Shown: piece by piece, positions 23,645 through 32,420 of the stretch
Layout: every line of letters begins with the position of its first letter
Numbering within the stretch: the stretch's first letter is position 1
Assembly (NCBI GenBank): GCA_029257435.1
Contig: JARIBI010000140.1
Coordinates: 1-42,550 of the forward strand
Length of the DNA stretch: 42,550 bases
From: Sporosarcina sp.
Lineage (GTDB): Bacteria > Bacillota > Bacilli > Bacillales_A > Planococcaceae
Direction of reading: 5' to 3'
Position numbers and translations under genes: made by a program
The notes under the pieces: generated by a model
Database searches by the model: none
What the model was told of the DNA's origin: nothing
What the model saw: only the letters and a program-made list of their open reading frames with translations

Positions 23645-23684
23645 TACTGCAACAACCGCAGAAATGATGAGGGGGTCATGATTG

Positions 23685-24224
23685 ATGAAAGCTGTTGCTT
23701 CAACAACGAAAACCAGATCTACTACGTTTGATATGATTTTATCCGCTATGGGAATTGCACTTGTATTTGTCGCTACACTCTTATTGAATATTAAATTGCC
23801 CATTACAGCCAATGGAGGACTTGTACATCTGGGTACAGGGATGCTCTTTATCTTCTCAATTCTGTTTGGTCAGAAAAAAGGAGCCATTGCGGGGGCATTG
23901 GGAATGGGCTTGTTCGACTTAGTTTCCGGATGGACGCTATGGGCGCCAATTAGCCTTATAGCTCGAGGTCTACAAGGATATGTCGTTGGGAAAATCGCTT
24001 GGTCCAGCGGCCGTAAAGGACGCAGTACCACCTTTAACGTAATTGCCATGGCTGTTTCTATACCTGTCATGCTTGTTGGTTATTACGTAGGAGAAAGTAT
24101 TATTTTCAAAAGCTGGGCAGTTCCACTCGCTTCAATTCCGGGAAACCTTGTACAAAATGCTGTCGGGATCGCTATTGCCATTCCTGTTTGTGCATTACTT
24201 AAGAACGTCACAATGTTTAAATAA
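23685..24224 (+). CDS. ECF transporter S component, vitamin/precursor importer (PF07155-like)
   Basis: 179 residues with five to six membrane helices. The signature LPITANGGLVHLGTGMLFIF, the GQKKGAIAGALGMGLFDLVS block and ARGLQGYVVGKI match the S-component family typified by HmpT/PdxU-like proteins. Such subunits bind one vitamin or precursor and recruit the shared EcfAA'T module. The ligand cannot be told from sequence. The start ATG has GAGGGGG 9 nt upstream. A dyad at 23628 may be its operator. Confidence 0.88.
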   Translation: MKAVASTTKTRSTTFDMILSAMGIALVFVATLLLNIKLPITANGGLVHLGTGMLFIFSILFGQKKGAIAGALGMGLFDLVSGWTLWAPISLIARGLQGYVVGKIAWSSGRKGRSTTFNVIAMAVSIPVMLVGYYVGESIIFKSWAVPLASIPGNLVQNAVGIAIAIPVCALLKNVTMFK

Positions 24225-24230
24225 AATCTC

Positions 24231-24268
24231 AAAAGCCAAACCCCATTTGAACCGGAGTTTGGCTTTTT
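24231..24268 (+). terminator. Terminator of the S-component gene
   Basis: AAAGCCAAAC(C) pairs with (G)GTTTGGCTTT-like GAGTTTGGCTTT, then TTT. Between it and 24448 I see no feature. Confidence 0.8.
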
Positions 24269-24447
24269 CATTGGAATAATTGGATTGTCAATATACAACG
24301 CGCTGCATCCCCTATGGAGTATGAAAAAACTATTGAATTAAAGAACTCTGCTAAAATGAGACTTGAGTTTCACGTTGTCAATAAAACTAATCACGATAGA
24401 AAAACAGCAAGGGTAAGGTTTGATTAAATTATAATCTTAGAGCTTAG

Positions 24448-24482
24448 AAAACAACCTGCCTAGCAGAATGCGCTAGGCAGGT
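24448..24482 (-). terminator. Terminator of the ABC permease/ATPase operon
   Basis: ACCTGCCTAGC / GCTAGGCAGGT with a 7-nt loop, followed by TGTTTTC on the minus strand. Confidence 0.75.
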
Positions 24483-24487
24483 CTATT

Positions 24488-26122
24488 TTACGAATTTACA
24501 CGCTGCGACTTTATCGGAAGCAGCATTTTCCAGCCAACTAGACATCCAACTGCAATTACGGCTAAATGTATCGGAGTTCCATATGGAATCTTGGACATTA
24601 GGAGATGAATACCTGCAAAAACTCCGATGAGCAGCATAAAGATAATTTGCTTAGCTGTTCCGGATTGCACGGACTCACCCATTGGAAGTGAAAATGGCCA
24701 TGTTCCTTTTGACCCCACCGCATAACAGATGACTGCATAGAAGACAGCCGAAAGCAGTATGATTATCAGATCCGGAACCACACGCCATCCAAACAAGAAC
24801 GTGAAAATTACTGACTGTAGAATGTACACAGGTAAAAACAACTGAGCCAAGCTCGCTTTCAGAGCAGCGCGTTTCACACGGGACGCACTAGTTATCGGAG
24901 AGACCGCATAGATCCACGCTCCCTTGAATTTACCGGAATAGCTCAGCATGATCACGAGTGGCGCAATGATGATAAATCCAAAGTAAATCATAAAGTATGT
25001 GTTGGAGTTGATCATGTCTTCCCATGTTCCATCTGATAAAAAAATATAAAGAAAGAGAAAAGGTGCAATGAATCCAATTCCTAACGACGGATACACTTTC
25101 AGTTTAAAATCACGTTCGCGTTTCATTAATTGCCATGAAAATCGAAAGCTTGCACGCTCTTCTTTGTTCCTGCACAAGACTGCCTCCCAAAACTTCATTA
25201 CTAAAGCATGCGGCTGCTTCCCGCCACGCGCTTCAGCCATTAGCTTCTGAAGATCACGCTCAAATAAAGGCATCTTACGGATGTACATCCAAATCGACAA
25301 AATGGGAATACTGACGGCGGCTGCCGAAAGTACTACGAGAGACTGACTAGTATTTCCTCCAAGCAGCCATTCAAATGGTGCCGCGAACCATAGCGGCGGC
25401 ATTAAGAGGTGCCACCAATTGAACTCGTACGTGACATTGAGACCTACCAGATCAAACGAACGAATGACTACTTGGTAGCCAACAAAGACTCCTACTGATA
25501 AGAGAATCTGTACGTAATTGATCATATCTTTTAGTCGTTCACCATCAAAAACACGCAGCATCATCATGTATGTGATTGCAGTTAGTGCAATAATAAGCAG
25601 CATCATAAAGAGCAGCATCACAAGGAATAGCAAAAAAAATAAAATTCCTTTAGACACAAGAATAACGAGTGAAGGAATACCGAGTAATGATAGTGCAATC
25701 AGCATCATGTAAATGCTGATATGGACTAGTTTGGCGGCATTCAACGTTCTATCATCCACTGGCGCAGCTGCAAGGAGAATCCGATCCCTTACATCCAGGA
25801 GTACGCTAGAAAAGTCCGCAATCAGGGATGTCATAATCATAAACATTGCAATGCCGAATACAATTCCCATCTGCAACATCACACTGTCGCCAAAGAACAG
25901 GAAAGGGATTGTTGCGAGCCCATATAACACATACAACGCAAGCGACTTTAGAAACTGGTTGCCTTCTTTCAACTTCGTTTGTGAAAACACAACAGGAATG
26001 CGCCGTTCATCCATTGTTAATTTCAATCCGACAATTGCCCGCATTGATGGATAGTCAATTCCAAAGGCTTGAAAAATCCCTTTAAACACATCCAGTATAC
26101 GCAGCGAACGGAAGTTACCCAT
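24488..26122 (-). CDS. ABC transporter permease (ABC_tran_2-like)
   Basis: 544 residues with about ten to twelve hydrophobic helices in two clusters and a central cytoplasmic stretch rich in Arg/Lys (RKMPLFERDLQKLMAEARGG). Large permeases of this type pair with a YxlF/YtrB-like ATPase and export unknown substrates. The ATG at 26122 overlaps the ATPase stop (ATGGGTAA), which is the natural coupling arrangement. An in-frame TTG at 26143 is less likely. No substrate-binding protein is present, consistent with export. Confidence 0.85.
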   Translation of the reverse strand: MGNFRSLRILDVFKGIFQAFGIDYPSMRAIVGLKLTMDERRIPVVFSQTKLKEGNQFLKSLALYVLYGLATIPFLFFGDSVMLQMGIVFGIAMFMIMTSLIADFSSVLLDVRDRILLAAAPVDDRTLNAAKLVHISIYMMLIALSLLGIPSLVILVSKGILFFLLFLVMLLFMMLLIIALTAITYMMMLRVFDGERLKDMINYVQILLSVGVFVGYQVVIRSFDLVGLNVTYEFNWWHLLMPPLWFAAPFEWLLGGNTSQSLVVLSAAAVSIPILSIWMYIRKMPLFERDLQKLMAEARGGKQPHALVMKFWEAVLCRNKEERASFRFSWQLMKRERDFKLKVYPSLGIGFIAPFLFLYIFLSDGTWEDMINSNTYFMIYFGFIIIAPLVIMLSYSGKFKGAWIYAVSPITSASRVKRAALKASLAQLFLPVYILQSVIFTFLFGWRVVPDLIIILLSAVFYAVICYAVGSKGTWPFSLPMGESVQSGTAKQIIFMLLIGVFAGIHLLMSKIPYGTPIHLAVIAVGCLVGWKMLLPIKSQRVNS

Positions 26123-26909
26123 CCGTTTCACCGCCTGTGACAAGTTCTACAAAGCGCTTCGCTGTTTGCTGATGTTCGTCAAAACCTGTCAGCTGATTGA
26201 AAATCATTTCAAGCGATCCTGCTTCACTCTTTCCTTTTAATTCATCAAATGACCCATCGGCCGCTATTTTCCCATTGTACAAAAGCACGATACGGTTACT
26301 GATTTTCTCGACCACATCCATAATGTGTGATGAGTAAAAAATGGTCTTCCCACTCGCTGCAAGCGCCGCTAAAATATCTTTAACGACCATGACACTATTC
26401 GCATCGAGCCCACTCAGTGGTTCATCCAAAAATAAAATATCAGGATTATGAAGTAAACTTGAGATGATCAGCACCTTTTGCTTCATCCCTTTAGAGAAAG
26501 AGGAAATTCGTGTGTGCAAGACATCTTCCAATCCCAGTACAGTCAGAAGTTGGCTTGCTTTTTCTTCAACGGCCGTTCGATTCATCCCATACAGTTCACC
26601 CACGAACGTCAAATACTCCATAGGTGTCAGCGTATCGTAAATTTCTGCATTCTCCGGCACATAGCCGATTCTGCGTTTAACATCCTGGTTTTCGTTCCGT
26701 AAATCATTTCCGAAAATCTCGACGGTCCCTTTGTAATTTTGAAGCAGACCCAGCAGGATTTTCAACGTTGTACTCTTCCCGGCACCATTCGGCCCGATGT
26801 ACCCTATGATCTGTCCTCTAAAAACATCGAGTGAAATTCCATCGAGAACACGTTTCCCCGGAAATTCCATGACGAGGTCACGCAGTGAAATAATTGGTTC
26901 TGTCGGCAT
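26115..26909 (-). CDS. ABC transporter ATP-binding protein
   Basis: 264 residues. Walker A GPNGAGKST, Q-loop in GYVPENAEIYD, signature SFSKGMKQKVLI, Walker B ILFLDEPLSGLD and H-loop FYSSHIMDVVEK are all intact. It belongs to the drug/peptide-export ABC-2 class (CcmA/YxlF-like). It is the first gene of a two-gene operon with the overlapping permease. Its 5' region is unusual: tandem array 3 begins about 115 bp upstream. Confidence 0.92.
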   Translation of the reverse strand: MPTEPIISLRDLVMEFPGKRVLDGISLDVFRGQIIGYIGPNGAGKSTTLKILLGLLQNYKGTVEIFGNDLRNENQDVKRRIGYVPENAEIYDTLTPMEYLTFVGELYGMNRTAVEEKASQLLTVLGLEDVLHTRISSFSKGMKQKVLIISSLLHNPDILFLDEPLSGLDANSVMVVKDILAALAASGKTIFYSSHIMDVVEKISNRIVLLYNGKIAADGSFDELKGKSEAGSLEMIFNQLTGFDEHQQTAKRFVELVTGGETDG

Positions 26910-27023
26910 CTCTTAGTTCCCCCAAACCGCTCTATTTGTCTAAGCGTAACAAGATGCCAGGGAAATTCCAAATGTTTTTTGAATAATAGGGAATTTGGAG
27001 ATAGTTGGCGGAGGAGTGGGTTG

Positions 27024-27529
27024 GGAATGAGCGGGTTCCACGACGGAACGAGCGGCTTCCACGAACGAATGAGCGGGTTCCGCGCCAGAACGAGCGGCTT
27101 CCGCGCAGGAACGAGCGGGTTCCACGAACGAATGAGCGGGTTCCGCGCAGGAACGAGCGGGTTCCACGCAGGAATGAGCGGGTTCCATGCCGGAACGAGC
27201 GGGTTGGTCGCGGGAACGGGCGGGTTCCATGCCGGAACGAGCGGGTTCCATGCCGGAACGAGCGGGTTCTCCGTAGGAATGAGCGGCTTCCACGCAGGAA
27301 TGAGCGGGTTCCACGCAGGAACGAGCGGGTTCCACGAACGAACGAGCGGCTTCCACGAACGAACGAGCGGGTTCCGCGCAGGAACGAGCGGCTTCCACGA
27401 TGGAACGGGCGGGTTCCGCGCAGGAACGGGCGGGTTCCATGCAGGAACGAGCGGCTTCCACGACGGAACGAGCGGCTTCCACGCAGGAACGAGCGGGTTC
27501 GCAGACGTGCGAATGAGCGGGCTAGTATC
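27024..27529 (+). repeat. Tandem array 3: about 24 units of 21 bp with AAYGAGCGG core
   Basis: About 24 units of 21 bp, GGAACGAGCGGGTTCC plus a linker CACGA, CGCGC or CATGC. Variants are GGAATGAGCGGG, GCGGCTTCC and GGGCGGG. The core is the same as in arrays 1 and 2, again on the + strand, while both neighbours are on the minus strand. Open frames across it (GTSGFHA, NERVPRR, EPARSCV) are by-products of the 21-bp period. The stretch 26910-27023 between the array and the ATPase start holds only a weak promoter candidate (TTGGAA-N17-TACGCT, minus). Confidence 0.95.
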
Positions 27530-27540
27530 CCGTTGAGAAA

Positions 27541-28050
27541 TCAGTGACAGTTGCTAACCGAGTTGCTTAAGACGCTAGGACCAAGCCTGCCTGTTTTAGT
27601 ATTCGTGAGACGTACCTGAATTACCGCATCCTGCATTTCCGCGGTAATTAAGTCAAACCTTCCCGCCCAGCTTGGACCATTCATCTCAGGGGTTGGATAT
27701 AGGTTAAACCTCCAGCTGATTTCTCCTGGTATATAGGCAAATCCTTCATAGCTGTCGTAGTCGCCATAAGAGGAAGGTTCAGGGAGATGAACAGCGAGGT
27801 TACTGACGTTCGTCCATGCAAAACTGGGCGGATACAATTGCACTTTGTATACTAATGCTGCACCTTTCGCGTTCTTCAGCTTTTTATCAGCCGGCTCCAA
27901 AACCACACTGCATGGCTCTGGAATCCCATTTGAAGAATTGCCATTCAATTTAATAAGCGCCTGTACCTCAGATGGTCTTTCCATAGTTATAACAAATATA
28001 GCCATTAAACTGAACATCAGCATCAAAAACACCACATGGCCAGCTTTCAT
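27541..28050 (-). CDS. Secreted or membrane-anchored protein of unknown function
   Basis: 169 residues with an N-terminal hydrophobic segment (about 6-22, GHVVFLMLMFSLMAIFVI) acting as signal anchor. A 140-residue extracellular part follows, rich in Tyr/Pro/Ser, with two cysteines near each end (PCSVVL and the penultimate Cys). GGGGCGGTG lies 7 nt before the ATG. No family recognised. It starts at the edge of array 3 (11 bp from its stop), which has probably displaced the native terminator. Confidence 0.6.
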   Translation of the reverse strand: MKAGHVVFLMLMFSLMAIFVITMERPSEVQALIKLNGNSSNGIPEPCSVVLEPADKKLKNAKGAALVYKVQLYPPSFAWTNVSNLAVHLPEPSSYGDYDSYEGFAYIPGEISWRFNLYPTPEMNGPSWAGRFDLITAEMQDAVIQVRLTNTKTGRLGPSVLSNSVSNCH

Positions 28051-28146
28051 CTACTTACACCGCCCCATTTTTAGAGGTAGTATTTACATTTAACTGAATG
28101 CTATGCGCGTATAAATCAAACCTGCACATTCCATACATACTAAAGG

Positions 28147-28656
28147 TTAGTCTGTATGTTTTTGTTCATGTGCCAGCAGCCATTCTTTTCTCCACAAACC
28201 GCCTGCGTACCCCGTCAACGTTCCGTTCGATCCGATAATACGATGACACGGGATGATAATACTCAATTTGTTTTTCCCATTAGCCGTACCGACTGCGCGC
28301 ACTGCTTTCTCGTTGCCGATAAAACGTGCAATATCGCGATAGGATGCAGTTTGTGCGTAAGGAATCTCCGTGAGTGCCTGCCAGACATTCCGTCTAAATA
28401 CAGTTCCTTCGTTTTCATAAGGAACCGTAAACTCCTTGCGTGTTCCACTAAAGTATTCATCCAGTTCATAGCAACAATCTTTGATTACTTGAAACGTTAA
28501 ATCGGTTAGACCATTTTTGACAACGTCTGAATCCGTGAACAAAATTGAAACGATTGCATCTTCGGTTCCCACTATTTCAATCACGCCAATTGGCGATTGA
28601 TAATCCACTTTTGACGTGACAGTACTAGCTTCTTCATGATAAATCGATGGTTGCAT
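28147..28656 (-). CDS. ogt: Methylated-DNA--protein-cysteine methyltransferase
   Basis: 169 residues. The suicide cysteine is Cys137 in IIPCHRIIG, preceded by the DNA-recognition helix SYRDIARFIGNEKAVRAVGT and followed by LTGYAGGLWRKEWLL. It removes alkyl groups from O6-alkylguanine and O4-alkylthymine in DNA. The start is ATG 28656 because GGAGGAG is 9 nt upstream; an earlier in-frame ATG at 28683 lies before that site. It is divergent from the DUF3889 gene. Confidence 0.95.
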   Translation of the reverse strand: MQPSIYHEEASTVTSKVDYQSPIGVIEIVGTEDAIVSILFTDSDVVKNGLTDLTFQVIKDCCYELDEYFSGTRKEFTVPYENEGTVFRRNVWQALTEIPYAQTASYRDIARFIGNEKAVRAVGTANGKNKLSIIIPCHRIIGSNGTLTGYAGGLWRKEWLLAHEQKHTD

Positions 28657-28754
28657 AATGACAATCTCCTCCCCGATTTTCATTTTCTATAGTGTAACGA
28701 AAAAAGAAACTTGACGCTACTTCACAACGATAAGCTCTGTATAAGTCAAACAAA

Positions 28755-28790
28755 AAAACGCATCCTATCTAAAAGGAGTGATGCGTTTTG
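28755..28790 (+). promoter_or_regulatory. Leader hairpin with the ribosome site in its loop
   Basis: AAAACGCATC (28755-28764) pairs perfectly with GATGCGTTTT (28780-28789). The 15-nt loop contains AAAAGGAG, and the start codon follows the stem at once. This could be a conditional terminator or a structure that controls translation of the DUF3889 gene. Confidence 0.55.
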
Positions 28791-29135
28791 ATGATTAAAA
28801 TTGCGATTGCCATCGGACTTTTCATCGCCTCTTATTCCCCTCATTCACCAATTGCTGAAGTGGTACAGGAAGGTGCGCCTGCTTATGCAAAGTGGTCCAG
28901 GCTGGCCATTAAACAAACGCAAGCGAACTATCCGCAAGCGAGCATTATTGACTACTTGTATATGGGCAGCACACAGAATGATAGTGCCACGATTGCTACG
29001 TTCCGTCTCTGGCTGCGTGAAGGGAAACGGGAATACGGCGTTGTCGTTCGAGTGACATATATAACGGAAACTGAAAAACTGGAGAGTGTAAAATTTCACG
29101 AAATCATACCGCCAGGTGGAAGTGACAGCAACTGA
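28791..29135 (+). CDS. Secreted DUF3889-like protein
   Basis: 114 residues with a signal peptide (MIKIAIAIGLFIASYSPHS). A small mature domain reads PAYAKWSRLAIKQTQANYPQ, YLYMGSTQ and VVVRVTYITE, the pattern of DUF3889 proteins in bacilli (role unknown). The ATG at 28791 follows a hairpin that holds its ribosome site. It is a single gene ended by the terminator at 29221; the stretch 29136-29220 holds nothing else visible. Confidence 0.75.
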   Translation: MIKIAIAIGLFIASYSPHSPIAEVVQEGAPAYAKWSRLAIKQTQANYPQASIIDYLYMGSTQNDSATIATFRLWLREGKREYGVVVRVTYITETEKLESVKFHEIIPPGGSDSN

Positions 29136-29220
29136 CTCTCACTTTGCAAATGCTTGTGAACCTGAATACAGCGAGGACCTCAATAACCCGGCGTCTATAG
29201 CAGTTACATATCCGCACACT

Positions 29221-29255
29221 AAAACCCCCTCACAGACAGACTGTAAGGGGGTTTT
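29221..29255. terminator. Bidirectional terminator between the DUF3889 gene and mqo
   Basis: AAAACCCCCT, 15-nt loop, AGGGGGTTTT; A and T runs on both sides. Confidence 0.85.
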
Positions 29256-29262
29256 CAAGATT

Positions 29263-30801
29263 TCAATTCTCTTCAGTTTCTATCACAATTACTTCAGGGA
29301 TTTCATCAACTTCCAGTTCTGCATCGAGTTTCAGCGACTTGGCAGTTGCTACTTTCACATCACGGAGCATTTCTGGATTGTCCACCAATGCTGTTCCGTA
29401 AGAAGGAATCATCTCTTTGAATTTCGCTTCCCATTCATTTTTACGCTCAGGGAAACACGTGTTCAAAAGATTGATCATAACGTGAACTGCTGTTGAAGCT
29501 CCTGGAGACGCTCCGAGCAATGCAGCAATTGAACCGTCTGCTGCGTTAACCAATTCAGTTCCGAATTGGAGCGTTCCTTTTCCGCCAGCCTTAGTTTCTT
29601 TAATAACTTGTACGCGCTGCCCTGCAACGACAACATCCCACTCATCAACCTTCGCATTCGGGATGAATGTGCGTAACTCTTCAACTTGCTGTTCTTTTGA
29701 TAGCATGAGCTGTTGAACGAGATACTTCGTTAGTGACATCTCTTTCATACCGGCAGACAACATATTGACGACGTTGTTCGGCTTTACTGAAGAGAGCAGA
29801 TCCATCATTGAACCTGTTTTCAAGAACTTCGGTGAGAAGCCTGCAAACGGACCGAACAGTAAAGATTTTTGGCCATCAATATAACGTGTATCCAAGTGAG
29901 GAACTGACATCGGCGGTGCCCCGACTGATGCTTTACCATATACTTTTGCGTAATGTTTTTCTGCAACTTCCGGGTTGTTACATACTAAAAACAGTCCGCT
30001 GACTGGGAACCCGCCAATTCCTTTACCTTCAGGAATTCCTGACTTTTGCAGCAAGTGAAGGCTGCCGCCGCCGCCGCCGATGAAAACAAACTTCGCAGTG
30101 TGACGTTCGATTTCTCCGCTCACTAAATTTCGAACTTTCAGCTCCCAGCGTCCATCGCTTTTCTGTTTCAAATCCTCTACACTGCGACGGTATTGAAGAT
30201 TTACGTTTTCACGCTGCAGATGGTCAAATAACATATTTGTCAGCGCACCAAAATTGACGTCTGTCCCCGCATCGATTTTAGAAACCGCCATCGGCTCAGT
30301 AGTTGTCCGATCTTCCATCATCACCGGAACCCACTCTTTTAACGTGTCACGATTTTCCGTGTACTCCATATCTTGAAACAGCGGGTTTTGCTTCATCGTT
30401 TCATAGCGCTTCTTTAAAAACATCACGTTGTCCTTACCTTGCACATAACTCATGTGAGGGAGTGGACGGATAAAGTCTTCGGGATTTTGAATTCTTCCGT
30501 TTTCCACTAAAAATGACCAAAACTGCTTAGATACTTGAAATTGTTCGTTGATTTTAATCGCTTTGTTAATATCAATGGAACCGTCTGCCTTTTCCGTTGT
30601 ATAGTTCAGTTCACATAATGCAGCGTGACCTGTACCGGCATTATTCCATTCATTCGAACTCTCTTCCCCTGCACGGTTAAGCTTTTCAAACACGGTAATA
30701 TTCCACTCTGGAGCTACCTCTTTCAGCATTGCTCCAAGCGTAGCACTCATAATGCCGGCGCCAATCAAAATAACGTCTGTATTCGTATCTCTGTTGCTCA
30801 T
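29263..30801 (-). CDS. mqo: Malate:quinone oxidoreductase
   Basis: 512 residues, full length for the FAD-dependent membrane-associated enzyme that oxidises malate to oxaloacetate and reduces quinone. The FAD-binding block [19 protein letters not shown] is at the start. Family blocks [42 protein letters not shown] and the C-terminal [18 protein letters not shown] follow. The start ATG 30801 is 9 nt from AAGG; an upstream in-frame ATG overlaps that site. It is a single gene with the terminator at 29221. Confidence 0.96.
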   Translation of the reverse strand: MSNRDTNTDVILIGAGIMSATLGAMLKEVAPEWNITVFEKLNRAGEESSNEWNNAGTGHAALCELNYTTEKADGSIDINKAIKINEQFQVSKQFWSFLVENGRIQNPEDFIRPLPHMSYVQGKDNVMFLKKRYETMKQNPLFQDMEYTENRDTLKEWVPVMMEDRTTTEPMAVSKIDAGTDVNFGALTNMLFDHLQRENVNLQYRRSVEDLKQKSDGRWELKVRNLVSGEIERHTAKFVFIGGGGGSLHLLQKSGIPEGKGIGGFPVSGLFLVCNNPEVAEKHYAKVYGKASVGAPPMSVPHLDTRYIDGQKSLLFGPFAGFSPKFLKTGSMMDLLSSVKPNNVVNMLSAGMKEMSLTKYLVQQLMLSKEQQVEELRTFIPNAKVDEWDVVVAGQRVQVIKETKAGGKGTLQFGTELVNAADGSIAALLGASPGASTAVHVMINLLNTCFPERKNEWEAKFKEMIPSYGTALVDNPEMLRDVKVATAKSLKLDAELEVDEIPEVIVIETEEN

Positions 30802-30844
30802 TTGACCCATCCTTACACACTGAATTTGCAAAAAAAATGACGGC

Positions 30845-31258
30845 TTACATATCGGCACCTTTTTCGTCTAGTTGTTCCTTGTCAAAATCTATACGATTGA
30901 ATTCATTAATAAATAAACATACTTTACTCTCCCAATTATAGACTAATTCAAAGAGATACAAAAGAGAGATGTTTGGATTAACGGCATAACTTCCTTTACG
31001 CAGAAGTTCCAATCGACAGTTCCCCGTTGCAACCATTTCAGGGACAATAGTATTGTACACTCGACTTCTGCATAACTTGAAATAGATGGTAAACCAATTA
31101 GAAACATTTGTAATGAACAAAACCCGTATATCATCTACTAATTTTAGGTGATGTGCAGGTTTTCTTATTCCCACGAAAAAGCATGTACGGTATGAGTACT
31201 GTTTGAATGTCCTAAAGAATAGTGTTGAGAATGAGTACAACCGGGCTTTCAACTGCAT
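30845..31258 (-). CDS. Unrecognised ORF in decay zone, perhaps remnant
   Basis: 137 codons are open. The last 70 residues look protein-like ([39 protein letters not shown]), while the first 60 are Cys/Phe-rich and atypical. No good ribosome site is seen at the first codon. It lies between mqo and an RND-pump remnant, so it may be the 3' part of a lost gene. No family recognised. Confidence 0.3.
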   Translation of the reverse strand: MQLKARLYSFSTLFFRTFKQYSYRTCFFVGIRKPAHHLKLVDDIRVLFITNVSNWFTIYFKLCRSRVYNTIVPEMVATGNCRLELLRKGSYAVNPNISLLYLFELVYNWESKVCLFINEFNRIDFDKEQLDEKGADM

Positions 31259-31348
31259 CCAAAAGCTGAGACAAAACCAGACTTAACGTTACCTGAATTT
31301 CACGACGTCTATGTTGTGTTGTTAATAGTTGGAAATCAAAAGGAGGTC

Positions 31349-31934
31349 TTGCTAAGCGTATTTAAGAATATATCGTTAGAGAATAGGTATTGGGCAATCT
31401 GCTTTCTGTATGGATTATCGCTCTTGGAGGAGTTGCTGTACATCAATTGGACAAGGAAATTATGCCTTCAATCGGTATGGATGGTGCCTTTGTCAACATC
31501 GATGCTGGTGAATTGTCCGCAATCGATGTTGAGTGAAAGATTACCTCACCACTTGAACAAAAGATTCAAGCAATGAAGTTAATGAGAAGATTTTTAAAAG
31601 CTTGCGCGAATTTTTACCTTCCACGCTGATAACGAGTTTTCAAAGTGCTATGGAGAGATTGGCCGGATCCCCTTAAGTGATCATTAAAAGTGATGACTTC
31701 GATACCTTACAAACCCTTTCAGATGCATTCAAACAATAGCTTGATAACGTTGATGCCATAGTAGGAATAACGGATACTATGCAGCATGCTTCACCAAAGC
31801 AAGTTATTGTTTTAAAGGAGAAAGCAATCCAGGACGCGGGTTTGTCTGCGTTACACGTGAAACAATTCCTGGAACAAACCTTTTCTAATGCACCTATCGG
31901 ACAAATCAGTTGCGTACAGAAGATTAATCTGTAG
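31349..31934 (+). pseudogene. RND-type efflux transporter, 5' remnant
   Basis: A TTG after AGGAGG begins LSVFKNISLENRYWAI. A frameshift near 31395 leads to WIIALGGVAVHQLDKEIMPS and GAFVNIDAGELSAIDVE, stop, KITSPLEQKIQAM. This is the N-terminal helix and first periplasmic-type loop of an AcrB/SwrC-like RND protein. Later pieces IIKSDDFDTLQTLSDAFKQ and QVIVLKEKAIQDAGLSALHV are also RND-like. At least four in-frame stops and one large loss leave under one fifth of the usual length of about 1000 residues. A terminator follows at 31970. Confidence 0.75.
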
Positions 31935-31969
31935 TTAGTAAGATTAAATCTAAAACGGAATACATTTAA

Positions 31970-32003
31970 AACCGCATTCAGTATTAAGCTGAATGCGGTT
32001 TTT
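31970..32003. terminator. Terminator after the RND remnant
   Basis: AACCGCATTCAG, 7-nt loop, CTGAATGCGGTT followed by TTT; an A run on the left makes it usable from the minus strand as well, i.e. for the OppF fragment. Confidence 0.85.
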
Positions 32004-32046
32004 GTAGATTCTTCATCAATTAAGTATCTCAGATTCTCTATCCATT

Positions 32047-32418
32047 TCATTCATTTACTCTTGCCACCCAATGCCCCTCCGTTACCTCTACCAACTTTGT
32101 ATTTGTTACATCAAACTTTTTATCTGTTTCTCCCTCTTTATCAAGTTGACGATGCTTGTTTGTTCTTGCTCTAGGGTCAGGAATAGGAATAGCGGCCAGC
32201 AAAGATTTTGTATAGGGATGCAGCGGGTTATTATACAACTCTTCGCTATCTGCCAGCTCAACAATCTTCCCTGCGTACATAACCGCTACACAATCACTGA
32301 TGTGCTTTACCTTCGATAAGTCGTGGGCTATGAATAAGTATGTAAGGCCCAGTTCGTGTTGCAGGTCTTCAAGAAGTTTTACAATTTGCGTTTGGATGGA
32401 TACATCAAGTGCAAACAC
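32047..32418 (-). pseudogene. Oligopeptide ABC transporter ATPase, C-terminal fragment (OppF-like)
   Basis: 123 codons begin abruptly in the Walker B/D-loop region ([18 protein letters not shown]), followed by the H-loop [39 protein letters not shown] and the typical OppF/DppF tail [16 protein letters not shown] and EGHWVA. Walker A, Q-loop and signature are missing. The break lies within 10 bp of the stop codon of the DUF4317 gene, so a deletion has fused the two. Not functional as an ATPase. Confidence 0.85.
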
Positions 32419-32420
32419 GC

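Noticed and set aside
26940..27547. Long overlapping open frames across array 3
   Set aside because: Same reason as array 1; the conserved element is the DNA core, not one reading frame.
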